NCBI RefSeq assembly: GCF_002117445.1
Contig: NZ_CP019937.1
Coordinates: 27,501 to 91,500, forward strand
DNA from: Ketogulonicigenium robustum
Lineage (GTDB): Bacteria; Pseudomonadota; Alphaproteobacteria; Rhodobacterales; Rhodobacteraceae
Reading direction: 5' to 3'
DNA: 64,000 bases
Shown: positions 56,679-64,000 of the stretch, in pieces
Layout of the letters: each line of letters opens with the position of its first letter
Position numbering within the stretch: the stretch's first letter is position 1
The notes under the pieces: model-generated
The model's input: the letters and a program-made list of their open reading frames with translations, nothing else
Told to the model about the DNA's origin: nothing
Databases searched by the model: none
Made by a program: the position numbers and the translations under genes

Positions 56679-58387
56679 TTTCGCAGCGCAATATCGGCCG
56701 GGGGTTGGCAACCCCGGTCACTTTGGTTTTGATCGCGGCCTTTGCGGTGCCGATGGCGGTTGTGATGCTGCTGTCGCTGCACGGCTATTCGGACCCGTTC
56801 GGGCCGCTGTTCCGCACCCCCAGCGCGGCGCAATATGCGACGGTTCTGGGGGATTTCTTCTACCTCAAGGTCGTGCTGGAAACGCTGCTGCTTGCGGGCG
56901 GGGTCACGGTTGTTTCGGTGCTGCTGGGCTATCCGCTGGCGTTGTGGCTGGTTTCGGTGCCTGCGCGGTGGCGGGCGTTGGCTTTCGTCGTCATCCTGAT
57001 CCCGCTGCTGACCAACGTTGTGGTGCGGTCACTGGGCATTGTGCTGCTGCTGGCCCCCGACGGTATTTTAAACGGTGTTCTGGGCTGGTTCGGCATCGGC
57101 CCGTTCCGGGGGATGCTGTATAACTACGGCGCGGTCTGTGTGGCCTTGGCGCAGGTTTTTATGCCCTATGTCGTCTTGGCGCTGTATGATGTGCTGCAGG
57201 GCACGTCGCCGCGCGTGCACGAAGCGGCCGAGAGCTTGGGCGCATCGCCCAGCATGGTCTTTTGGACGGTGCGTTTCCCGATGGCGCTGCCGGGGCTGCG
57301 CGCGGGGATCGTCGTGGTCTTCCTGATGGCCTCGACCGCTTATGTATCGGCGACGATTCTGGGCGGCGGGCGTGTGCTGACCAGCGGCATGCTGGTCTAC
57401 CGCGAGGCGATCGTGAACCTGAACTACCCCGTCGCGGCAGCGCTGACGTTGGTGATGACTCTGGCCAGCCTTGGCTTTTCGGGCGTGGTTCTGCTGGTCT
57501 TTCGCCGCCTGACGCCTTGGGTGAATAATGCCGGCGGCCAAGGCCGCGCGGCGGCAACGTTGCCTGCGCTGCCCATCGCACTGGTGCGCACGATGGATGT
57601 CGTCGGGCCGATCTTGTCCAAAGTGCTGTTGGCGGCGGCAATCTTGCTGCTGCTGTTGCCGCTGTATCTGGTGGTGATGCAAAGCTTCAACGATGTGCCG
57701 CAAGCTTCGTCGGCCAAGTTCATGGGCTTTACGCTGAAATGGTACCAGCTGGTGCTGGAAAACGGCAATTACACGGCCGCCTTCCTGAACTCGGTCCGCT
57801 TGGCCATTGGGTCGACGCTGGTGGCGCTGGCAGTTTCGATCCCTGCCGCTTTTGCGCTGGTGCGGTTCCGCTTTCCGGGGATCTCGGGGCTGGCGGTGTT
57901 CTGGGCGTTGCCGCTGTCGCTGCCGGGGGTGGCCATCGGGGTGGGGATGCTGCAACTTCTTAGCATCTTCTTCCGCTTGCCGCCGTTTTTGGGGCTGTTG
58001 GCCGTGCATGTGGTGATCGTGATTCCGTTCTGCATCAGCCTGCTGGTAGCATCGGTCATGCAACTGGACCGCAGCCAAGAGGAAGCGGCCGCAAGCCTTG
58101 GCGCGAATGCGGTGCAGCGCTTCTTCCGCATCATCCTGCCCGGCTTGGCCCCCGGAATCGCGGCGGCGTCGATCATGGCGTTCCTGACCAGCTTTGGCGA
58201 GGTGACCGTCACCAGCTTCTTGACGACTGCGCGGATGACGACCTTGCCGGTGCGGATCTATGCCGACTCGACCTTCATGCTCGAGCCGACGATCCATGCA
58301 GTTTCGGCAATGACCATGCTGCTGACGCTGATCGCGCTGTTCGTTCTGAACAAGTTCCTGCGGCTCGACCGGCTGTATGCGCGCTAA
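56675..58387 (+). CDS. Fused ABC transporter permease (PotB-PotC type, two domains)
   Basis: About 570 residues from a GTG that overlaps the previous TGA (GTGA). It contains two complete permease units of six membrane helices each: the first coupling loop is HEAAESLGASPSMVFWTVRFPMALPG (read in two parts near residues 185-210), the second EEAAASLGANAVQRFFRIILPG near 470-490. Fusion of both half-channels is known for FbpB-type iron permeases but less usual in polyamine-type systems, which mostly use separate proteins. Confidence 0.9.
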   Translation: MISQRNIGRGLATPVTLVLIAAFAVPMAVVMLLSLHGYSDPFGPLFRTPSAAQYATVLGDFFYLKVVLETLLLAGGVTVVSVLLGYPLALWLVSVPARWRALAFVVILIPLLTNVVVRSLGIVLLLAPDGILNGVLGWFGIGPFRGMLYNYGAVCVALAQVFMPYVVLALYDVLQGTSPRVHEAAESLGASPSMVFWTVRFPMALPGLRAGIVVVFLMASTAYVSATILGGGRVLTSGMLVYREAIVNLNYPVAAALTLVMTLASLGFSGVVLLVFRRLTPWVNNAGGQGRAAATLPALPIALVRTMDVVGPILSKVLLAAAILLLLLPLYLVVMQSFNDVPQASSAKFMGFTLKWYQLVLENGNYTAAFLNSVRLAIGSTLVALAVSIPAAFALVRFRFPGISGLAVFWALPLSLPGVAIGVGMLQLLSIFFRLPPFLGLLAVHVVIVIPFCISLLVASVMQLDRSQEEAAASLGANAVQRFFRIILPGLAPGIAAASIMAFLTSFGEVTVTSFLTTARMTTLPVRIYADSTFMLEPTIHAVSAMTMLLTLIALFVLNKFLRLDRLYAR

Positions 58388-58583
58388 TGCCATCTCCTCC
58401 GGCGCGATGGGTGTCAGAGGGGGTGATTCGCTGCGTCGAAGGCCTTTTCCCTACAAGCTGACCCAGCGGCAGTAGTGCCGTTGCTGTCTGGCCGCGAAAT
58501 CAGGTGAACCTGTTTTCTTGCGAAAATACGGTGCTACGTCATCCTTCTGCGCAATCACATATGTATGCAGCAGGGGACGACAG

Positions 58584-59492
58584 ATGTATTTCAAGCCGAT
58601 CAGCATGGCCTTCGCCGCCATTTTCTTTGCCACCGCCAGCACCGCAGCCGAGCCTTTGGTCACCACCGCGTGGCTCGAGGAAAACCTCGGTAACCCTGAC
58701 ATCGCCCTGATCGAGGTCAGCGTGAACCCCGGCGTTTACGAGCGCGGCCATATTCCGGGCGCGGTGAATTTTGTCTGGCACACGGATCTCGTCGATCCCG
58801 TCCAGCGCGACATCGCCAGCCAGTCCGACCTGCAGGCCCGCCTACAAGCCGCGGGCGTGAATGATGACACCACGATCATCCTTTACGGCGATACGAACAA
58901 CTGGTTCGCGGCATGGGGCGCATGGGTGTTCGATGTCTACGGGCTACAGGATGTGCGACTGCTGGACGGCGGCCGCGTCGCGTGGGAGGCCGAGGGGCGC
59001 CCGCTGGACAGCGTCGTGCCCGACCCCGCGCAGGGCAATGTCACGCTGGCCGCCGCGAATGCCGACTTGCGGGCCTTCCTGCCCGAGGTTGTGGCGGCCT
59101 CAAATGACGCAACGCATGCGATCGTCGATATCCGCTCGGCCAATGAATACAGCGGTACCGTGATCGCACCCGAGGGCTTTCAGGAAACTGCAATCCGTGC
59201 GGGCCACGTGACGGGGGCCGTCAACGTGCCGTGGGGTAGCGCCGTTGCCGACGACGGCCGATTTAAGTCGGCAGACGAGCTGCGCGAGATCTATGCTGCG
59301 GCGGGGGTCGACGGGTCGCAGCCGATCATCACTTATTGCCGCATTGGCGAGCGGTCGAGCCACACGTGGTTCGCCCTCAGCAAGATCTTGGGGTATGATG
59401 TGCAGAATTACGACGGGTCTTGGACAGAATACGGCAACGCTGTGGCCGTGCCTGTGACGAACCCGGCGGGCACGATCTGGACGGGTCTGTAA
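58584..59492 (+). CDS. Periplasmic sulfurtransferase (two-domain rhodanese)
   Basis: About 302 residues from MYFKPISMAFAAIFFATAS, which is a signal peptide ending near TAAEP; AGGGGA precedes the ATG. The C-terminal active loop is CRIGERS with C252, the thiosulfate-sulfurtransferase form (CRxGxR). GHIPGAVNFVWHTDLVDP belongs to the first domain. It would process thiosulfate or polysulfide in the periplasm. A YeeE-type permease gene begins 6 bp after its stop, so the two act together. Confidence 0.88.
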   Translation: MYFKPISMAFAAIFFATASTAAEPLVTTAWLEENLGNPDIALIEVSVNPGVYERGHIPGAVNFVWHTDLVDPVQRDIASQSDLQARLQAAGVNDDTTIILYGDTNNWFAAWGAWVFDVYGLQDVRLLDGGRVAWEAEGRPLDSVVPDPAQGNVTLAAANADLRAFLPEVVAASNDATHAIVDIRSANEYSGTVIAPEGFQETAIRAGHVTGAVNVPWGSAVADDGRFKSADELREIYAAAGVDGSQPIITYCRIGERSSHTWFALSKILGYDVQNYDGSWTEYGNAVAVPVTNPAGTIWTGL

Positions 59493-59498
59493 TCGCAG

Positions 59499-60674
59499 AT
59501 GTCGCTGGCTGTTGATGTCAGGCCCGCCCGTCGCAACTTTTGGGTTGCGGCGGGTTTGGCCGTGGTGATCGTCGCATTGCTATGGGCGATTCCTGCGCGC
59601 GATGCGCTGAACCGGCCTTTGCCCTTGTCGATGCTGTTGGGCGTCGCGCTGGGCGTGGTGTTTCAGCGCGCGCGGTTTTGCTTTTGGTGCAACTTCAACG
59701 ACTACCTGAGCGAGGGTGACGCGCGGGGCCTGCTGTCCATTCTGACGGCGCTGGCCACCGGAACTGTGGCCTATGCGGCGGTGCTGCACGGCTGGGTGCC
59801 TGACCCGTTCGCAGGGCGCTTGCCGCCCGATGCGTTCATCGGGCCGGTTGGTGTGCCGTTGGCGCTGGGCGCGTTCTGCTTTGGTGTCGGCATGGCGATA
59901 AGCGGGTCGTGCATTAGTGCGCACCTGTATCGCTTGGGCGAGGGAAGCGTCGGGTCGGTGCTGGTTTTATTGGGTGTGGGTGCAGGGTTCATTTTAGGGT
60001 TTTTGCTGTGGAACCCGCTGTATATGGCGGTCGGCGCGGGGCAGGTGGTATGGCTGCCTGCACTGCTCGGGCACGGCGGAGCCTTGGCTGTCGCGCTGGC
60101 GGGCTTTGCAGTGTTGGCCTTTGTGGTGCTGCGCTTTGCCCGCCCTCAGCCGTCCGTTGCACCTGTAACGCCGGTTCAGGCCATATTCTCCGTGCGCTGG
60201 CCGCCGGTTTTGGCGGGCGTGCTTGTGGGGCTGATCGGTATTCTGGCTTACCTGCGCGTCGCGCCGTTGGGCGTAACGGCCGAGATCGGGTCGCTTGCGC
60301 GCACCTTTGCAACCGACAGCGGATGGGTGCCGCAGCGGTTGCTGGCGCTGGACACGCTGCGGGGGTGCATTGCGGTGGTCAAGGAAACGCTGGCCTCGCG
60401 CAACGGGGTCTTTGTGGTCGGGCTGGTGTTGGGGGCCGCTGTGGCCGCGCAGCTGGCAGGGCAATTCCGCCCCGTCTGGCCGCGTGTCGCCAGTTTGCCG
60501 CGCTTTCTGGCAGGTGGTGTTTTGCTGGGTTTTGGCGCGATGATCGCGCTGGGCTGCACGGTGGGGGTGCTGCTGTCGGGCACGATGGCGGGGGCACTAT
60601 CAGGCTGGGTCTTTCTGCTGTTCTGCCTGCTGGGCGCATGGGCGGGTCGCGCTTTGCGGCCTTGGCTGCCTTAG
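59499..60674 (+). CDS. YeeE/YedE family sulfur-compound permease (TsuA-like)
   Basis: A 391-residue inner-membrane protein with about ten hydrophobic segments. Conserved Cys-bearing motifs that pass thiosulfate in TsuA are visible: RARFCFWCNFNDYL, ISGSCISAHLYRLGEGS and ALGCTVGVLLSGTMAG. Pairing with a rhodanese gene is typical of sulfur import loci. The stop overlaps the convergent MocA-like gene by 4 bp. Confidence 0.88.
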   Translation: MSLAVDVRPARRNFWVAAGLAVVIVALLWAIPARDALNRPLPLSMLLGVALGVVFQRARFCFWCNFNDYLSEGDARGLLSILTALATGTVAYAAVLHGWVPDPFAGRLPPDAFIGPVGVPLALGAFCFGVGMAISGSCISAHLYRLGEGSVGSVLVLLGVGAGFILGFLLWNPLYMAVGAGQVVWLPALLGHGGALAVALAGFAVLAFVVLRFARPQPSVAPVTPVQAIFSVRWPPVLAGVLVGLIGILAYLRVAPLGVTAEIGSLARTFATDSGWVPQRLLALDTLRGCIAVVKETLASRNGVFVVGLVLGAAVAAQLAGQFRPVWPRVASLPRFLAGGVLLGFGAMIALGCTVGVLLSGTMAGALSGWVFLLFCLLGAWAGRALRPWLP

Positions 60675-61225
60675 GGGGGTGTGTCGACATCGCGCGCGGC
60701 GGTATCGTTCAGCGGCAGCAGTTGGCTGGGCGCGAGGCTTTGCAAAAACGCCCGTGCCCCACGGTCGCCCTTGGCCCCCGCGCGGGCGGCGGCGAAATCG
60801 GCCGCGTCCAGCACCATCGGCGGCATCCGCGCGCCGTCATGCACACATGCGGCGCTGCCCCCCATCGCAAGCAGGGATTGCAGCACGGGCGTGTCGATGC
60901 CGGGCATATCGCCCAAACATACCAACAGCCGCGCCGCGCCGATTGCGACGGCATGGTCGACCGCCGCCGCGAACGATGACGCCATCGGGAGCCCTGTCGG
61001 CAAGGTGATCGTTTGGAACGACGGCGGCACAAGGGCTGCGACCGCAGGGTCCGACACCACGGCGGCGCGGTGGTCTAGCGTCGCGCCGTGCAAGGCCGCC
61101 AGTGGCCAGCCCAACATGGGGCGTCCCTGCCACGGATAGGTCAGTTTGTTATCGGGCCCGAACCGGCGCGACAGGCCCGCCGCCAGCACAACACCCAGCG
61201 TGATGTCAGACGGTTGCGGCATCAT
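60671..61225 (-). CDS. NTP transferase, molybdenum-cofactor cytidylyltransferase-like (MocA-like)
   Basis: A 184-residue protein with the nucleotidyltransferase signature LAAGLSRRFGPDNKLTYPW (about residues 14-32) and LLVCLGDMPGID, where the Asp holds metal. MocA adds CMP to molybdopterin for the xanthine-dehydrogenase family; MobA would add GMP. It overlaps xdhC by 20 bp and belongs with the IorB-type enzyme of the same operon. Confidence 0.82.
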   Translation of the reverse strand: MMPQPSDITLGVVLAAGLSRRFGPDNKLTYPWQGRPMLGWPLAALHGATLDHRAAVVSDPAVAALVPPSFQTITLPTGLPMASSFAAAVDHAVAIGAARLLVCLGDMPGIDTPVLQSLLAMGGSAACVHDGARMPPMVLDAADFAAARAGAKGDRGARAFLQSLAPSQLLPLNDTAARDVDTPP

Positions 61226-62222
61226 ACTGCATCACCTCGGCCATGACCGAGATGGCAAGCGCCTGCGGGTCGCGGGTCGAATGGATCAACCCGATCGGGC
61301 CGTGGATGCGCGCCAGTTGAGTATCGGCCACACCGTCCAGCGAAAGTCGCGCAAGGCGGTTGCGCTGCGTGTTCCGGCTGCCCTGCGCCCCGATGTAGAA
61401 CGCGGGGGTTTGCAGCAGCGCTTGCAGGATTTCAGGCTCGTAATCGTGGTCGTGATAGAACAGCAGCGCGGCGGTGTGTGCATCAATGCCCAGCCGCGCG
61501 ATGTCAGCCATCCGGCCCAAGGGCTGTGCATTAAGGCCCGTGGCTGCCGCGATGTCCAGCGTGTTATCGGCATGCGACAGCAGGGTTTGACCATAGCCCA
61601 TGCTGTTGACAAGGCTGGCGAAAACAAGTGCCTCGGGTCCTGCCCCGAAAATGACGAAACGCAGGGGGGGCAAAAAGCCGGTCAAAAACCCGTTCGGGCC
61701 AAAGCCGGTTTGTGCATGATCTGTCAGCGACAGCCGGCCATCGGGCGACAGCAGCAGCGCTGTCGGCTGACGGGCCGCGCGGGCCTGTGACAACGACTGC
61801 AGTACAGGCATATCGTGCAGAGTGAATAGCGTGATTTCGGCGGCACCCCCGCACGGCAAGCGCAAGTCGAAAAATGGCGAGCCTTCCCCATACCGCAGCA
61901 GCGTGGGGGCGTTCGCAAGGCGTTGATCTGCGGCGCGCAGCACCAGATCAGCCTCGATACAGCCGGATGTAATGGCACCGGCAAAGCGCCCGTCGGGGGC
62001 GATCGCCATGGCGGTGCCGATATTGCGGTAGGCAGCCCCTTCGGTCTTGGTCAGCAGGGCGATGACCGTGCCTTCGCCAAATTGCAGGGCGGCTTCCCAC
62101 GGGTCGGCCATGGCGGGGTGAGCCGCCATGGCTGGTGTTGCGGGCATGGCCGTGCCGGTGGCGTGGGATTCCGTCGGAACCCCCGGCCATTCGCAGCTGA
62201 AACCGGCCATGCCGTTTGCCAT
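61206..62222 (-). CDS. XdhC family maturation protein
   Basis: A 338-residue protein with the XdhC N-terminal domain (ALLTKTEGAAYRNIGTAMAI, GAITSGCIEADLVLRA) and a C-terminal Rossmann domain (LRFVIFGAGPEALVFASL, AFYIGAQGSRNTQRNRLARL). XdhC binds the molybdenum cofactor and helps sulfurate and insert it into xanthine-dehydrogenase-type enzymes. The ATG at 62222 lies 2 bp past the large-subunit stop; the first 38 residues are poorly conserved and a later Met (residue 38) is possible. Confidence 0.86.
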   Translation of the reverse strand: MANGMAGFSCEWPGVPTESHATGTAMPATPAMAAHPAMADPWEAALQFGEGTVIALLTKTEGAAYRNIGTAMAIAPDGRFAGAITSGCIEADLVLRAADQRLANAPTLLRYGEGSPFFDLRLPCGGAAEITLFTLHDMPVLQSLSQARAARQPTALLLSPDGRLSLTDHAQTGFGPNGFLTGFLPPLRFVIFGAGPEALVFASLVNSMGYGQTLLSHADNTLDIAAATGLNAQPLGRMADIARLGIDAHTAALLFYHDHDYEPEILQALLQTPAFYIGAQGSRNTQRNRLARLSLDGVADTQLARIHGPIGLIHSTRDPQALAISVMAEVMQYDAATV

Positions 62223-62224
62223 GA

Positions 62225-64000
62225 TCAGGCCTCCAGCGCGGCAAGCACGTCATCTGCCGTCATCGGCAGGTGGCGCATGCGGATGCCGGTGCCGTTGAAC
62301 AGGGCGTTGGCGATTGCGGGGGCAATCACGGTCACGCCCGGCTCGCCCAGGCCCACGGGGGCCTCGGTGCTTTCGACCAGTTCGATGTTGATTTCCGGCG
62401 GGGTGTCCATCAGGCGCAGCGGTGTGTAAGTGGCCAGGTTGCGGTCACGCACGGACCCGTTTTCGAAGGCGGTGCCTTCGAACAGCGCCATCGACACGCC
62501 CCACAGGGCGCCGCCTTGCAGCTGGGCATGGGCGCCATCAGGGTCGACCACGACGCCGCAGTCAACGACCATCCAGATCTTTTCGACCTTGATTTCGCCC
62601 CATTCTTTGTCGACCGCGATCTGCACGACAGCGGCAACCCAAGTCGGCATGCTGCGCGACTGGCCGAACGTGGTGGCGATCCCCATCGAGGACCCTTCGG
62701 GCAGCACGGCATTGCCGTAACCCGAAATCTCGGCCACGCGCTTGAGCACGGCGGCTTGGCGCGCCGCGCCGCCCTTGTCCAGCGGCGTGCTGCCTGCGTT
62801 GCGGCCCTCGGCTGTCAGATGGTCAAGGCGGAACTGCAGCGGGTCAACGCCTGCGTGGTGGGCGGCTTCGTCCATGAAGCTCTCCACGCCGAAGTTCGTC
62901 CAGCCCGGCGCAACCGACCGCAACCAACCCGGACGGAAGGTCTGCACTGCCAGATCGTTCGAAATCGCGCGCAGACGCTGGCCGCCGGTTTCGTACCAAT
63001 GGTCGGCCCCGTCGACCGCGAAGGGGTCGTAAGGCTCGTCATTCGTGCCCTTGGCCAAGCCGAGCGGCATGTTCGCTTTGGTCGGCCAGCCCGATGCGCA
63101 GGCCGTGTCCATCGCCAGCACCTTTTTGTCGGCGTCAAACGCCATGCGGAACTGCGATGTCGACGGCGAACGCGGGCCGTCGAATGCCACGTCATCCTCG
63201 CGCGAGAAGATCAGCTTGACCGGACGGCCGTCCAGCATTTGCGATGCCAGCGCGGCGGGCACGGCATAGTCGCCCGACAGACGACGACCAAAGCCGCCGC
63301 CCAGCATATAGCTGCGCATGATGACCTCGCCGTCGCCCACACCCAAAGCGGTCTGGAGCCACGGGATCGTCAGCGATTGCGCCTGGTTGCCGGTGTGGAC
63401 TTCCCAGATGCCGTCGTCGTTGCGGAAGGCCAGCGCGTTCAGAGGCTCCATTTGGAAGTGCAGAACGGTGGCGGTGGTGTAGGTCTGTTCCAGCACGCTG
63501 TCGGCGCTGGCGAAGATCGGGTCGACATCATTGTCGCCCACGTCCAGCGTGCTGCCGGATTTGGGGTCGGCGATCAGGCGGGCGTTTTCGGCTTGGAAGT
63601 CATCCTCGCCCAGATCGGCACCAAAGCCGGGGGTCCAGGTGACTTTGATGACCTTGGCAGCCTTTTTAGCGGCCCACAGCGAATCTGCGATGACCACGGC
63701 AAAGCCCGGTGCGATCCCCGAGGGGTCTTCCAGCTTCAGCGTTTGTTGATAGCCGCGGATCGATTTGGCTTCGCTGTCGTCGATCTCGGTGATGACCGAA
63801 CCATAGCGGGTCGGCGGAATCAGCGGGGCGCCGTAAACCATACCGTCGATCTTGGCGTCGATGCCGTAGATGGCCTTGCCGTTGACCTTGGTGGCAATGT
63901 CCAGCGCCTCGACGTCCTTGCCGACCAGCGTCAGCTCGGACAGGTCTTTCAGGGGCAGGGCGGCCAGCTCGTCCTCGGTAAAGGTGCGGTCGATGCCGTC
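62225..64000 (-). CDS. Molybdenum hydroxylase large subunit, isoquinoline 1-oxidoreductase beta type (IorB-like), 5' end outside window
   Basis: The last 592 or so residues of a molybdopterin-binding subunit; the gene continues past position 64000. The segment ALDIATKVNGKAIYGIDAKI and QQTLKLEDPSGIAPGFAVV near the visible start, GGGFGRRLSGDYAVPAALAS, and the late GVVVDPDGAHAQLQGGALWG are typical of the membrane-anchored IorB branch of the xanthine-dehydrogenase family. The substrate (quinoline-like heterocycle, aldehyde or nicotinate) cannot be told. It is followed by its xdhC and MocA-like genes. Confidence 0.88.
   Translation of the reverse strand, partial: DGIDRTFTEDELAALPLKDLSELTLVGKDVEALDIATKVNGKAIYGIDAKIDGMVYGAPLIPPTRYGSVITEIDDSEAKSIRGYQQTLKLEDPSGIAPGFAVVIADSLWAAKKAAKVIKVTWTPGFGADLGEDDFQAENARLIADPKSGSTLDVGDNDVDPIFASADSVLEQTYTTATVLHFQMEPLNALAFRNDDGIWEVHTGNQAQSLTIPWLQTALGVGDGEVIMRSYMLGGGFGRRLSGDYAVPAALASQMLDGRPVKLIFSREDDVAFDGPRSPSTSQFRMAFDADKKVLAMDTACASGWPTKANMPLGLAKGTNDEPYDPFAVDGADHWYETGGQRLRAISNDLAVQTFRPGWLRSVAPGWTNFGVESFMDEAAHHAGVDPLQFRLDHLTAEGRNAGSTPLDKGGAARQAAVLKRVAEISGYGNAVLPEGSSMGIATTFGQSRSMPTWVAAVVQIAVDKEWGEIKVEKIWMVVDCGVVVDPDGAHAQLQGGALWGVSMALFEGTAFENGSVRDRNLATYTPLRLMDTPPEINIELVESTEAPVGLGEPGVTVIAPAIANALFNGTGIRMRHLPMTADDVLAALEA

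Noticed and set aside
57068-58393. 441-codon minus-strand frame rich in Gln, His and Arg
   Set aside because: Composition is typical of antisense reading of a membrane-protein gene (the fused permease).

Overview
The window looks like a chromosomal segment of a GC-rich alphaproteobacterium, most probably of the Rhodobacteraceae. The reasons are the rRNA operon ending 23S-5S-tRNA-fMet, Tat signals on several transport binding proteins, and densely packed operons with 4-nt ATGA overlaps. The genus cannot be fixed from the sequence alone.

Layout. 1-1218: the 3' part of an rRNA operon (23S, 5S, initiator tRNA, weak terminator). 1.4-5.5 kb: a decayed, insertion-rich zone holding a truncated GntR gene, an IS3-type tail, the wreck of a polar amino-acid ABC operon, an IS481-type element with an intact CCTAGG target duplication but a broken transposase, a scrap of an IS5-type element, and an intact IS3-family element. 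5.9-12.7 kb: an NMT1/THI5-type ABC transporter with an amidohydrolase and a nucleoside hydrolase, facing an RpiR-type regulator; this looks like uptake and breakdown of a nucleobase or nucleoside-like compound. 13.0-25.5 kb: an eleven-gene minus-strand operon with an Opp/Dpp transporter, amidase, two PuuE-like deacetylases, an isochorismatase-type amidohydrolase, a VOC protein and a BisC-type molybdoenzyme. It diverges from a plus-strand set (25.7-30.1 kb): LysR, FAD oxidoreductase, mercaptopyruvate sulfurtransferase and a C-S lyase.

30.1-35.4 kb: a compact lipid-type biosynthetic cluster (KAS III, OleD-like reductase, metallo-hydrolase, PaaK/F390-type adenylating enzyme) with a divergent BtaA-like DUF3419 gene. 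35.4-45.5 kb: a Cys-rich exported protein, two aldehyde dehydrogenases with an acetoin-type SDR, a YHS-containing Cu ATPase, a DUF1304 protein and an OmpR/EnvZ-type pair. 45.7-49.4 kb: a small genomic island in tRNA-Ser(GCU), bounded by an exact 20-bp repeat and carrying an integrase stub and a lone OLD-family ATPase-TOPRIM nuclease, a probable defence gene. 49.5-58.4 kb: a LysR regulator, a flavin monooxygenase-like protein, two creatininase-family hydrolases and a spermidine/putrescine-type transporter with a fused permease. 58.6-60.7 kb: a periplasmic rhodanese and a YeeE/TsuA-type thiosulfate permease. 60.7-64.0 kb: a MocA-like protein, XdhC and the large subunit of an IorB-type molybdenum hydroxylase, cut by the window end.

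The best candidates for little-described systems are the tRNA-Ser OLD island, the KAS III/SDR/MBL/adenylating cluster, and the eleven-gene operon with its divergent sulfur genes. No CRISPR array was seen. All family names come from reading motifs by eye; no database search was possible.
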